From NCBI GenBank assembly GCA_902595715.1, contig CACJRI010000004.1, forward strand, positions 37,145-101,144: a DNA stretch of 64,000 bases, written 5' to 3'. Both the position numbers and the translations under genes were made by a program. A model generated the notes under the pieces. That model was given only the letters and a program-made list of their open reading frames with translations. It searched no databases and was not told where the DNA came from. Shown here one piece after another: positions 1 to 9,638 of the stretch; position 1 is the first letter of the stretch, and every line of letters begins with the position of its first letter. The stretch comes from an uncultured SAR86 cluster bacterium. GTDB taxonomy: Bacteria; Pseudomonadota; Gammaproteobacteria; Magnimaribacterales; AG-339-G14.

Positions 1-2
1 GG

Positions 3-107
3 TATTTTTTTGGAGTTACTATTGATGATAAGGGAATGCCAATTCATGATAGGGAACAGCCTTACGAGGGTTTTTTAGAAGAGTGGGTTGAAAGAAGTAT
101 TAACTAA
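3..107 (+). CDS. C-terminal fragment of an unidentified protein (runs off the left edge)
   Basis: Open frame from position 3 to TAA 105-107: YFFGVTIDDKGMPIHDREQPYEGFLEEWVERSIN*; stop overlaps the next ATG (TAATG). Confidence 0.45.
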   Translation, partial: YFFGVTIDDKGMPIHDREQPYEGFLEEWVERSIN

Positions 108-232
108 TGAATAAAACTTTAATATTTATAATCTTGGTTTTAGTTTTTGGTGGAGCTTTTCTCTACAACTTTTATCATACTCAGTTGGAGAAAATGCAAC
201 ATTCAGTTGAACACATGATTCATAGACATTAA
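107..232 (+). CDS. 41-aa single-pass membrane microprotein with His-rich C-terminus
   Basis: ATG overlaps the upstream stop; MNKTLIFIILVLVFGGAFLYNFYHTQLEKMQHSVEHMIHRH*; N-terminal hydrophobic helix. Confidence 0.5.
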   Translation: MNKTLIFIILVLVFGGAFLYNFYHTQLEKMQHSVEHMIHRH

Positions 233-1228
233 TCAAAGTAAATCTTTTATATCGTTTTTCTCATCCAGAAGTTCTTGAGTAGTTAGATCAATTTTCTCCT
301 GAGCATAATCGCTTATTGGTAAATCTTTGACGATTGAAACTTTTCCATTGGTATCTACCTTCAGGGGAAAGCCAAAGATTAAACCTTCTGGAACATTATA
401 ACTTCCATCGCTTAAGACTGCCGCACTAAACCAATCATCTTCAGGAGTTTCTTTAATTGTTGCCTTTACCGTATCAATGGCAGCATTAGCCGCTGAGGTT
501 GCAGATGAAGCTCCTCTTGCATCGATAATAGCCTTTCCACGTTGTTGAACGATTCTGAGAAAATCACTCTCAATCCAGTTTTGATCATTGATCCAGCCGC
601 TAGCCGATTCGCCTTTGATTTCTGCATTGTCTAGATCAGGATACATGGTTGGACTGTGGTTTCCCCATATAGTCATTTTTTTGATATCGGAGATATCTAA
701 ATTGCATTTGTTTGCAACTTGAGCTTTAGCTCTGTTGGCATCTAAGGCAGTCATTGCCATCCATGTTTGAGACTCATTGTTACCATGCGTGCAGCCAATT
801 AAAGCATTAGTGTTTGCCGGGTTCCCAACAACAAGTATTTTTGCATCTGCCTTGGCATTTTCTCCAAGGGCTTTTCCTTGTTCAGTAAAGATGCCACCAT
901 TTATTTTTAATAAGTCTGCACGTTCTTCAATTTTTTTCCCATTGATAGTGATACCTCTCGGAATGCTACCTACCAAGAGAGCCCAATCTATATCACCTGA
1001 AGCTTCATTCATATCAGAAAAGTTTTTTACAGTCCCTAAGGTGTTAAAACCACAATCTTCTAATTCCATGCGAGAACCCTCAAGCCTGGATACAACTTGA
1101 GGTACTTCAACGAGGTTCAAATTAACCTTAACATCCTGCCCGAAAGTTTCACCACTAGCCAATCTAGTCAGCAAGGCATAACCTATTTGACCGGCAGCTC
1201 CAGTTACTAAAACATTTACTTCTTTCAT
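233..1228 (-). CDS. mdh: Malate dehydrogenase
   Basis: VLVTGAAGQIGYALL Rossmann start, GNPANTNA, GNHSPTMYPD motifs. Confidence 0.95.
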   Translation of the reverse strand: MKEVNVLVTGAAGQIGYALLTRLASGETFGQDVKVNLNLVEVPQVVSRLEGSRMELEDCGFNTLGTVKNFSDMNEASGDIDWALLVGSIPRGITINGKKIEERADLLKINGGIFTEQGKALGENAKADAKILVVGNPANTNALIGCTHGNNESQTWMAMTALDANRAKAQVANKCNLDISDIKKMTIWGNHSPTMYPDLDNAEIKGESASGWINDQNWIESDFLRIVQQRGKAIIDARGASSATSAANAAIDTVKATIKETPEDDWFSAAVLSDGSYNVPEGLIFGFPLKVDTNGKVSIVKDLPISDYAQEKIDLTTQELLDEKNDIKDLL

Positions 1229-1238
1229 GTATCTTTCC

Positions 1239-2780
1239 TTAAATTAAGTTAAAAATATTCTTTCCTTGTTTTTGAGAAACGGATACTTTGGCATCCAACA
1301 TCTCATTTTTAATCATGCTATTCAGAAGAACTTCATCTTTTTCGCTATTCGCAATAAATCTAGTTCCATCTTCAAGAGATCCAATTATTAATCCAAATTC
1401 TAAACCTTTTCTTCCATTTATGACGGTATAAGTATCTATCTTTCCATTACCTGAAGGCGTTTCCGTGAAATTTTGAATAGCTTTTGAGTTGATATCCTTT
1501 TGAACAGAACTGTTATTTATTTTTTCAAAGGGTTTGGCCGGGATTGTCGACATGACAAGAGTTGCGTGTTTGGTGATAAACCATGAATTTGCAGTAAGCA
1601 ATCCATAAGTCTGAGGTTTTTTTCTCAGTTGTCTCACCATTTCCGTAGTTGAAAACATCGTGTAAGAATTTCCAGGGCCTCCAAAGTAGGGCAATCCTCC
1701 CGTAACCGTTAAATCTTTTTTTTCTTCCGGAATACCCAATTCCTTTTTTGCAATTTGTACTGCTGAAGGGAAACAAGAATACAAATCAAAGTGTTTTATA
1801 TCGGATAAAGAAATTTCAGCTTGATCCAAAGATTGATTTACACAAGTCTTAATTGCAGGAGAAGAATGAAAATCAGGTCTTTCAGTAACATTCCAAATAT
1901 CATTGAGAATAGAGCAGCCATGCACATACACTCTTTTATTTTCTGCAACGTTTAGTTCGTCGGCTTTACCTTGTGACATTAGGATAAAAGCAGAAGCCAT
2001 ATTTACTCGTATGACTGAATTTAAATATTTTGTATAAGGAAAACCTACCATTCGATTGTTTGTCGTTTCTTCTGCAATCTCTGTTGCGCTACGATAGGAA
2101 GGAAACCAAGAATAAGGATTTTTGGATGCAATTTTGCTGAATTCGCTGAATAAGGCGCTACATTCATCAAGATGGGTAGCAGCTGTTTTCTTCTCTACTT
2201 TTCTCAATGCTTGAGCAAAAAGAGGGTATACGTTGGTTGGCAAGTCCATTCCATGTAACTTTTCATGATCTGAAAAACCAATATCATTATTACCTATCAT
2301 CTCTGGCGAACCTCCTGGCTCATCTAGCCAATCCAATGACATGCCAGCTTTTAACTTAGCTATCATTGTTTGAAGAGCTTCACCACCACTAAGCAAAGCG
2401 CAATCTGTTTCTCCAGAGGAAATTTTAACTAGAGCATCCTCCAACAATACTTGAGGGCTATTACCGCCCATCGGCGCATATACTTCATTTTTCGCTGAGA
2501 CATTTAGTTTATTGGCAAGAGTTCTTGGAAAATTTGAATATTGAAAGTTTGATTGGTTGGTTGCGGTAAGAAAATCTACGGTAAATCTAACTACACCCAC
2601 ATAGTCAATGTGCTTATTCAATTCTTTGATGCCAGAGTCTTGAATTGCATGTTCACAGGCTTTTGCAAGAAGTTCTTGAGGGTTTAGCCCATCTTCCTTG
2701 GATCTATCAACTAAGTCACCGACGCCAACGATGACAGGAGCTCTTTTATCAATTTTTTTATTTTGCTTACGTTCTGACAA
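1239..2780 (-). CDS. Thiolase-like acetyl-CoA acetyltransferase (SCP-x type)
   Basis: APVIVGVGDLVDRSKE; PYFGGPGNSYTMFST; thiolase-like architecture. Confidence 0.75.
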   Translation of the reverse strand: MSERKQNKKIDKRAPVIVGVGDLVDRSKEDGLNPQELLAKACEHAIQDSGIKELNKHIDYVGVVRFTVDFLTATNQSNFQYSNFPRTLANKLNVSAKNEVYAPMGGNSPQVLLEDALVKISSGETDCALLSGGEALQTMIAKLKAGMSLDWLDEPGGSPEMIGNNDIGFSDHEKLHGMDLPTNVYPLFAQALRKVEKKTAATHLDECSALFSEFSKIASKNPYSWFPSYRSATEIAEETTNNRMVGFPYTKYLNSVIRVNMASAFILMSQGKADELNVAENKRVYVHGCSILNDIWNVTERPDFHSSPAIKTCVNQSLDQAEISLSDIKHFDLYSCFPSAVQIAKKELGIPEEKKDLTVTGGLPYFGGPGNSYTMFSTTEMVRQLRKKPQTYGLLTANSWFITKHATLVMSTIPAKPFEKINNSSVQKDINSKAIQNFTETPSGNGKIDTYTVINGRKGLEFGLIIGSLEDGTRFIANSEKDEVLLNSMIKNEMLDAKVSVSQKQGKNIFNLI

Positions 2781-2838
2781 GATGTAATATTACCGACTTG
2801 AATTAATCAAACGCATATTAAATAACAAGGAGAACTAA

Positions 2839-3747
2839 ATGACTATTAATTTTGACGGAAAAGTTGCCATTGTAACTGGAGCTGGTGGTGGATTAGGAAG
2901 ATGTCATGCTTTAGATTTAGCAAAGAGAGGGGCTAAGGTTGTTGTAAATGATCTTGGTGGAAACGTAGATGGTTCCGATGATGGTTCTTTATCGGCAGCA
3001 GAAAAAGTTGTTGAAGAAATTAAAGCAGCAGGCGGTGAAGCAATGGCGAATGGAGCAAGTGTCACTGATGTTGCTCAAGTCGAGGAAATGGTTAAACAAA
3101 CTATGGATGCCTACGGCAGAATAGATATCTTAATTAACAACGCCGGAATCCTAAGAGATAAATCTTTTTCAAAAGTTACTGATGAAGACTTTCGTATGGT
3201 CTTAGAAGTTCATTTAATGGGAACAGTGAACTGTACAAAGGCAGTTTGGGAAATTATGAAAGAACAGAATTACGGCAGAATTGTTGTGACTTCATCATCC
3301 AGTGGTTTATATGGAAATTTTGGTCAAACAAATTATGGTGCAGCAAAAATGGGAGTGGTTGGCTTAATTAATACCCTTAAACTAGAAGGCGCTAAGTACA
3401 ACATTAAATGTAATGCTCTTGCTCCTGTAGCCGGAACTCGAATGACTGAAGATTTGATGCCTGGAGAAGTTTTAGATCAGATTCAACCTGATCATGTAAC
3501 TCCAGCCGTAACCTATATGGTTTCTGAAGATGCACCTACAGGAGTCATCATGTCAGCAGGCGCTGGAGTTTTTGCAAGAGTTTTTGTTCACGAAACTATG
3601 GGTGTCAACTTAGGCACTGGTGAAGACATGACCGCAGAAAACATTGCAGAGAAATGGGATGAAATCTCTGATATGAAAGACGCAAGACCTTGTTATCAGG
3701 GCGGTGAACAATCACAAAAAATCTTTGAATTGATAATGAAAGGCTAA
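2839..3747 (+). CDS. Short-chain dehydrogenase (HSD17B4-like 3-hydroxyacyl-CoA dehydrogenase)
   Basis: TGAGGGLGR, NNAG, S...YGAAK motifs. Confidence 0.85.
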   Translation: MTINFDGKVAIVTGAGGGLGRCHALDLAKRGAKVVVNDLGGNVDGSDDGSLSAAEKVVEEIKAAGGEAMANGASVTDVAQVEEMVKQTMDAYGRIDILINNAGILRDKSFSKVTDEDFRMVLEVHLMGTVNCTKAVWEIMKEQNYGRIVVTSSSSGLYGNFGQTNYGAAKMGVVGLINTLKLEGAKYNIKCNALAPVAGTRMTEDLMPGEVLDQIQPDHVTPAVTYMVSEDAPTGVIMSAGAGVFARVFVHETMGVNLGTGEDMTAENIAEKWDEISDMKDARPCYQGGEQSQKIFELIMKG

Positions 3748-4658
3748 GGCTCACCAGCCCTTTCATAGTCAACTTCAACTTTATAAATCTCTCCAGTTTT
3801 GTTTTCTTTGCAAAACTGGGGATTAGAAGATTCGGCAGTCAAGATATAAAGTTCTTTTTCCTCTTTGCCACCTAACATACATGCATAAGCAGGCTGAGGA
3901 GTTGCAATTCGATCGGTAATTTTTCCTCCTTTCTTATATCTAATTACCTCTGCAGTAGTCGGAGAAGCAACCCAAATTCCATTATCTGAATCCAAGCATA
4001 TGCCATCCGGCACAGGAAAAGGGGTACTGTTTGATTCTTTTAGAGGAATATTCAGAAACCTAATAATGCTTGTGATTATTTTAAAGTGAAAGGGCATGAC
4101 TCTTGCCCAAATGGTTCTATGAGACAATTCACCAGATTCATTAATTTGAAAGGAAGTTAAATTTCCTCCAAACGTCTCTCCAACAATTAATTCTTTGCCA
4201 TCTGGTGAAATGACCGTTCCATTTGGAAAGAGTAGGCCATCAGCACATATTTTTGTCTCTCCCTCTTGTGTCACAGAGATCAAGCAAGTTTTATGAATCT
4301 TACTTTCAACATTGTCTGCTCCGAAGTTCCCTACATAAGCAGTTCCATCTTTGGCAATGACCATATCATTACATTGGTAAGGAGTAAGATGTGACATATC
4401 GGCATGAACCGAAAGCTCTCCATCTTTCAGTTTCATGAGTTTTCGATCTAGCATAGAAACAATAATCAAACTCCCATCCGTTAACCATCCAAGTCCAGAA
4501 GGTTGTTCTGGTATTTCAGCGACAGTAGATAAGTTTCCATCAGCATCAAGATTGTAGACTTTATAACCATGCATATCGGAAAACCATAATTTATTTTCAT
4601 ACCATCTTGGGCCTTCTAAAAAATGAAAACCGTCTGCAACTTTTATTAAATTATCCAT
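3744..4658 (-). CDS. SMP-30/gluconolactonase family protein
   Basis: FLEGPRWYENKLWFSDM, PDGICLDSDNGIWVA. Confidence 0.85.
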   Translation of the reverse strand: MDNLIKVADGFHFLEGPRWYENKLWFSDMHGYKVYNLDADGNLSTVAEIPEQPSGLGWLTDGSLIIVSMLDRKLMKLKDGELSVHADMSHLTPYQCNDMVIAKDGTAYVGNFGADNVESKIHKTCLISVTQEGETKICADGLLFPNGTVISPDGKELIVGETFGGNLTSFQINESGELSHRTIWARVMPFHFKIITSIIRFLNIPLKESNSTPFPVPDGICLDSDNGIWVASPTTAEVIRYKKGGKITDRIATPQPAYACMLGGKEEKELYILTAESSNPQFCKENKTGEIYKVEVDYERAGEP

Positions 4659-5409
4659 TTCTTTTTTCTTTTATTACTTTCATCAATTTTTTAGGATTAT
4701 CAGTGATTATTGCATCTACGCCAAGCTCTATTAGATCTCTCATATATTTCTTATTGTTTATAGTCCATGTGATGCAGTACTTACCCTCCTCCTTGAATCT
4801 TTTAATCAAATTCATACTTTTTTTTGAATCAATATGCTGACTGATACCAAACGATTTACTTTTTTCTAAAAAAGAGCTTATCTTTTTATAATCGTAATCA
4901 AAAAAAGCAGGGATGATGCTCAGCGTTGCAGGGATATCAAATCTCTTGATTAAACTTTTCACAACGTTTGGGTAAAAACCCAAAAAATGAGTATTCATTT
5001 TTGAAATAACATCGGTTTCAACCATCTCATCCAATTCATTAAAACTAATTTTGCTTGGCTTTATTTCAACAAAAATTTTTGATTTTTCCGGTTTACAATC
5101 AAACGCTTCTTTTAGTAAAGGTATACATGTGTTTGCAAACTTTTTTGAACGAGAGCTTCCTACGTCTATAGTTTTTAAAGTATCAAGAGTTTCTTTTGAG
5201 ATTGTATATTCGCTCTCACTGACTCTTGCAAGACTATCGTCATGAATACAAATCAATCGTCTATCTTTTGTTTCTCTGACATCAAGCTCTACGGCATCAA
5301 CTCCATGTTCCCAGGCTTTGACATATGCTGGAAGAGTATTTTCGGGAGCTTCCATCGAAGCTCCGCGGTGCGCAACTATTAAAGGATAATTCTTTTTTTT
5401 TAGTCCCAA
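4651..5409 (-). CDS. Glycerophosphodiester phosphodiesterase (TTG start inside the nrdB 3' end)
   Basis: [37 protein letters not shown]; 10-nt overlap with nrdB. Confidence 0.9.
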   Translation of the reverse strand: MGLKKKNYPLIVAHRGASMEAPENTLPAYVKAWEHGVDAVELDVRETKDRRLICIHDDSLARVSESEYTISKETLDTLKTIDVGSSRSKKFANTCIPLLKEAFDCKPEKSKIFVEIKPSKISFNELDEMVETDVISKMNTHFLGFYPNVVKSLIKRFDIPATLSIIPAFFDYDYKKISSFLEKSKSFGISQHIDSKKSMNLIKRFKEEGKYCITWTINNKKYMRDLIELGVDAIITDNPKKLMKVIKEKRNG

Positions 5410-6638
5410 CTCAAAGCGCCACCAGTCTGGTACTCAATGACGCGAGTTTCAAAGAAATTCTTTTCTTTACGCAAGTCCATGATCTCAGACATCCAAGGAA
5501 AAGGATTAGTTGCATTAGGAAATTCTTCTTCAAGTCCAATTTGGGTAAGTCTTCGGTTTGCAATGAATTTTAAATAATCAGACATACTCTCTGCATTCAT
5601 CCCTAAAATACCACCTGGCATGGTGTCGTGAGCGTACTCAATTTCTAATTGCGTTCCTTGCAGAATCATATTCCTTGCTTCGGTTTGCATAGCTTCATCC
5701 CAGAGCTGAGGATTTTCAAGTTTAATCTGGTTGATCATATCTATTCCAAAATTAACATGCATAGATTCATCTCTTAGTATGTATTGGAATTGTTCCGCCG
5801 TTCCTGTCATTTTATTTCTGTTACCCATGGATAATATCTGGGTAAAACCACAGTAAAAGAAAATTCCTTCCAATACGCAGTAAAAGGCGATTAGATTTCT
5901 CAATAAAGTTTTATCATCCTCTAAAGATCCAGTTTTAAAATTTTGGTCAGAAAGAGATTCTGTAAATGGGAGAGCCCAAGCAGCTTTTCTTGCTACAGAA
6001 GGGATTTCTTTGTACATATTAAAGATTTCTCCTTCATCCATACCTAAAGATTCAATAACATACTGATAGGCATGAGTATGAATTGCTTCTTCCAAAGCTT
6101 GTCTCAATAAGTACTGTCTACATTCTGGATTTGTGATGTGTCGGTATACGGACAGGACGATATTATTTGCCACCAATGAGTCAGCTGTGGAGAAAAATCC
6201 AAGATTTCTCATTACGATTCTCCTTTCGTCCTCGGTAAGCCCGTTTGGGTCTTTCCAGAGAGCTACATCAGCAGTCATATTTATTTCTTGTGGCATCCAA
6301 TGATTGGCGCTGCCATCAAGATATTTCTGCCAGGCCCAATCGTACTTGAAGGGAACCAATTGATTTACATCTGCTCGGCAGTTGATCATTTGCTTTTGAT
6401 CAACGTCGACTCTACTTGATGCACCTTCTAACTCTTCTAACCCTTTTTCAATATCAAGATTATCCAGAGCTTCGGATACATCATTAATTGAGCCTGTACT
6501 TATTGGCGGGTTTTTTGCTGGAGTTACAGCATCATCATTCACAACTGCAGTTTGTTGCATTGCGACTTGCGCTTTTGCTGGTTCAGCTACCGGCGTTTTT
6601 TGTGTTTCTTCTGAGTTAAAGTCATCCCAAGATAACAT
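5400..6638 (-). CDS. nrdB: Class Ia ribonucleotide reductase beta subunit
   Basis: [27 protein letters not shown] di-iron motifs; C-terminal GGALSWD tail. Confidence 0.95.
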   Translation of the reverse strand: MLSWDDFNSEETQKTPVAEPAKAQVAMQQTAVVNDDAVTPAKNPPISTGSINDVSEALDNLDIEKGLEELEGASSRVDVDQKQMINCRADVNQLVPFKYDWAWQKYLDGSANHWMPQEINMTADVALWKDPNGLTEDERRIVMRNLGFFSTADSLVANNIVLSVYRHITNPECRQYLLRQALEEAIHTHAYQYVIESLGMDEGEIFNMYKEIPSVARKAAWALPFTESLSDQNFKTGSLEDDKTLLRNLIAFYCVLEGIFFYCGFTQILSMGNRNKMTGTAEQFQYILRDESMHVNFGIDMINQIKLENPQLWDEAMQTEARNMILQGTQLEIEYAHDTMPGGILGMNAESMSDYLKFIANRRLTQIGLEEEFPNATNPFPWMSEIMDLRKEKNFFETRVIEYQTGGALSWD

Positions 6639-6656
6639 AGCTACCTCCTTATAAAA

Positions 6657-9473
6657 TTACTGACATGCCTCGCAGTCAGGATCGTCAATGGAACACGCTT
6701 CTGGCTGATCATAGGTTTTAGGTTCAGTCTTGACGGCATTGAGCTCCATATTGGTTATTGTTGATTTTTCTGTTGTTGTGGCACTTCTTGATCTTAGATA
6801 GTAAGTCGTTTTCAAACCTCTCAACCATGCCATTCGATACATAACATCGAGTTTCTTTCCGTTAGGCTCTGAAACATAGAGATTCAACGACTGGCTTTGA
6901 TCTATCCATTTTTGTCTTCTGCTTGCTGCTTCAATTAACCACTTAGGCTCTACCTCAAAAGATGTAGCGAACAGCTTCTTAATGTCTTCTGGTACTCTGG
7001 CTATACTTTCTAAGCTTCCGTTGAGGTTCTTAAGATCATAAACCATAACCTCATCCCACATATCTATTTCTTTAAGCGCATCAACTAGATGCATGTTTAT
7101 GACAGTAAACTCTCCAGAGAGATTTGATTTCACAAACAGGTTTGAATAGGTAGGCTCGATGGATTGAGTTAAGCCTGTGATATTGGCAATCGTTGCTGTT
7201 GGTGCTATTGCCATGGTGTTTGAGTTTCTCATCCCTTGAGTTTTTACTTTTTCTCTAAGAGCGTCCCAATCAAGACGAGTTGTCTTATCAACTTCGATGT
7301 AGTCTTTTCCTCTTTGTTTTTCAAGAATTTCAATTGAGTCAAGTGGCAATATTCCTTGACTCCAAAGAGAACCCTCATATGAAGAGTAAGAACCCCTTTC
7401 TTTAGCTAAATCAGAAGATGCGTTTATTGCCATATAGCTCACTAATTCCATTGACTCATCGGCAAAATCAACTGCTGCTTCCGACGCGTAAGGTATTTTC
7501 TTAATGTAAAGCGCATCTTGGAAACCCATGATTCCCATGCCTATAGGTCTATGCTTAAAGTTAGAGTTTTCTGCCTGAGGCACTGCGTAATAATTTATAT
7601 CTATTACGTTATCAAGCATTCTTATTGCAGTGGTTACGTTCTTTTTCAGTTTCTCTTTGTCTAGGTTTCCTTCCGCATCAAGGTGATTAGGAATGTTAAT
7701 TGAACCTAAGTTACAAACTGCAATTTCATCATTTGAAGTATTAAGGGTAATTTCTGTACATAAGTTTGATGAATGAATTACCCCTGTATGTTGTTGCGGA
7801 GATCTGAGGTTACAAGCGTCTTTAAAGGTTATCCAAGGATGACCGGTTTCAAAAAGCATGGACAATATTTTTCGCCATAATTCTTCCGCTTCCACTTCTT
7901 TATATGCTTTAAGTTTTCCTTCCTGGGCAAGCTTTTCATATTCCTCATACTTTTCTCTGAAGGCTTCCCCAGAAAGATCATGCAATTCAGGTGTCTCATT
8001 TGGAGTGAAGAGGGTCCACTTTTTCCCTTCAAACACTCTTTCCATGAATAGGTCTGGAACCCAATTGGCTGTATTCATATCATGTGTTCTTCTTCTATCG
8101 TCTCCGGTATTTTTTCTCAGCTCAACAAATTCTTCGATATCCAGATGCCAAGTTTCTAGATATGCACAAACAGCTCCCTTTCTTTTTCCACCTTGATTTA
8201 CAGCAACTGCTGTATCGTTTACTACTTTTAAGAATGGAACCACCCCTTGAGATTTCCCATTTGTGCCTTTTATATGGGCTCCCATTCCTCTTACAGGCGT
8301 CCAGTCGTTACCTAGACCGCCTGCCCATTTTGAAAGCATGGCGTTATCTTGAAGCGCACCATAAATTCCATGCAAGTCATCGGGGACAGTAGTCAAATAA
8401 CATGAGGACAATTGAGAATGCATAGTTCCTGCATTGAATAGGGTAGGCGTTGAACTCATATAATCAAATGAAGACAGCAACTCGTAGAATTCTAAGGCTC
8501 GTTGTTCTCTGTTTTCCTCGTTAAGGGCCAAGCCCATTGCCACTCTCATAAAGAATACTTGCGGGAGTTCAAATCTTATTTCATTTGAGTGAATGAAATA
8601 CCTGTCGTAAAGAGTTTGAATGCCCAAGTAGGAAAAAAGTAAGTCATTGTCTGGAATCATCGCTTTACCGAGTAAATCCAAGTCATAGTTTGCTAGCTCT
8701 GGGTTAAGAAGTTCTAACTCTATTCCTTTTTTTACAAATGCATTTAAAGCCTCAGGGTAGAGAGCTAACATTTCCTGATGAGTTGCATTCTCTGTTATCT
8801 CTAGGAAAGAAAGAGCCTCTGACCTTAGACTGTCCAATAGAATTCGTGCTGTTGCAAAAGTATAGTTTGGCTCCACTTCAACTAGTGAACGCGCGGAGAG
8901 CACTAATGCCTCCTTTACTTCATGTTCTGGCGCTCCTTCATAAAGGTTTTTGTTTGCTTCTAAAATTATTTTTTCACTGTCAGTTCCCTCTAAGCCGTTG
9001 CAAGCTTCTTTTGCTATAACTTCAATTCTTTCAGAAGTTTCAAGCTCCTCCTTTTCTGGACGATCGTGAATATGAGTTTCTATTGCTCTTTGATTTGCTC
9101 TTTCGGCACGGTATAAAACATATTCTCTTGCAACCTTGTGTTCTTCTGAGCGCATCAAAGCCAGTTCTACCTGATCTTGAATTTCTTCTATATGTATAGT
9201 TCCGCCGGATGGCATTCTCTTTCTAAAGATATCTTCAACTTGGCTACTTAAAGCTGATACTCTGCTATGAACGCTTGAAGATGCTGCTGCAGCACTAGTA
9301 TGTACTGCCAGAAAAGCCTTTGTAATGGCAATTTCTATTTTAGAACCATCAAAATCAACTACGGATCCATTTCTCTTTATAATTCTTAGTTGACCTGGCG
9401 AAACCATAGCTTTTTTTGGTTCCGATTGAACTGATTCTTGCTTCTTCTCTTCTATTGTTCCTGTTGTTTCCAA
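6657..9473 (-). CDS. nrdA: Ribonucleoside-diphosphate reductase alpha subunit with ATP-cone
   Basis: ATP-cone-like N-terminus (IIKRNGSVVDFDGSKIE), NLCTEI, PTATIANITG, C-terminal CSIDDPDCEACQ. Confidence 0.95.
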   Translation of the reverse strand: METTGTIEEKKQESVQSEPKKAMVSPGQLRIIKRNGSVVDFDGSKIEIAITKAFLAVHTSAAAASSSVHSRVSALSSQVEDIFRKRMPSGGTIHIEEIQDQVELALMRSEEHKVAREYVLYRAERANQRAIETHIHDRPEKEELETSERIEVIAKEACNGLEGTDSEKIILEANKNLYEGAPEHEVKEALVLSARSLVEVEPNYTFATARILLDSLRSEALSFLEITENATHQEMLALYPEALNAFVKKGIELELLNPELANYDLDLLGKAMIPDNDLLFSYLGIQTLYDRYFIHSNEIRFELPQVFFMRVAMGLALNEENREQRALEFYELLSSFDYMSSTPTLFNAGTMHSQLSSCYLTTVPDDLHGIYGALQDNAMLSKWAGGLGNDWTPVRGMGAHIKGTNGKSQGVVPFLKVVNDTAVAVNQGGKRKGAVCAYLETWHLDIEEFVELRKNTGDDRRRTHDMNTANWVPDLFMERVFEGKKWTLFTPNETPELHDLSGEAFREKYEEYEKLAQEGKLKAYKEVEAEELWRKILSMLFETGHPWITFKDACNLRSPQQHTGVIHSSNLCTEITLNTSNDEIAVCNLGSINIPNHLDAEGNLDKEKLKKNVTTAIRMLDNVIDINYYAVPQAENSNFKHRPIGMGIMGFQDALYIKKIPYASEAAVDFADESMELVSYMAINASSDLAKERGSYSSYEGSLWSQGILPLDSIEILEKQRGKDYIEVDKTTRLDWDALREKVKTQGMRNSNTMAIAPTATIANITGLTQSIEPTYSNLFVKSNLSGEFTVINMHLVDALKEIDMWDEVMVYDLKNLNGSLESIARVPEDIKKLFATSFEVEPKWLIEAASRRQKWIDQSQSLNLYVSEPNGKKLDVMYRMAWLRGLKTTYYLRSRSATTTEKSTITNMELNAVKTEPKTYDQPEACSIDDPDCEACQ

Positions 9474-9515
9474 AACAATTCCTTCTTAAAAAATTAACTA
9501 AAATGGGTATAAAAA

Positions 9516-9562
9516 ACACAACATATTGTGTTTTCATAACAATGAAGTACAAGATAAAGGGT
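9516..9562. promoter_or_regulatory. Tandem NrdR boxes upstream of nrdAB
   Basis: ACACAACATATTGTGT at 9516-9531 (15/16 to ACACWATATATWGTGT) and a degenerate GTACAAGATAAAGGGT at 9547-9562, offset 31 bp. Confidence 0.7.
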
Positions 9563-9638
9563 TTTTAACAAAAAAGCAATACAACAATTTATGAAAATTT
9601 AGTGGATAGGCTGTGTATAAGTGTATATAAATGTGTTC

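Noticed and set aside
7829-9019. Short ORFs inside nrdA on both strands (7829-8032, 7858-8196, 8084-8392, 8738-9019)
   Set aside because: Fully inside the confidently identified nrdA; no recognisable domains.
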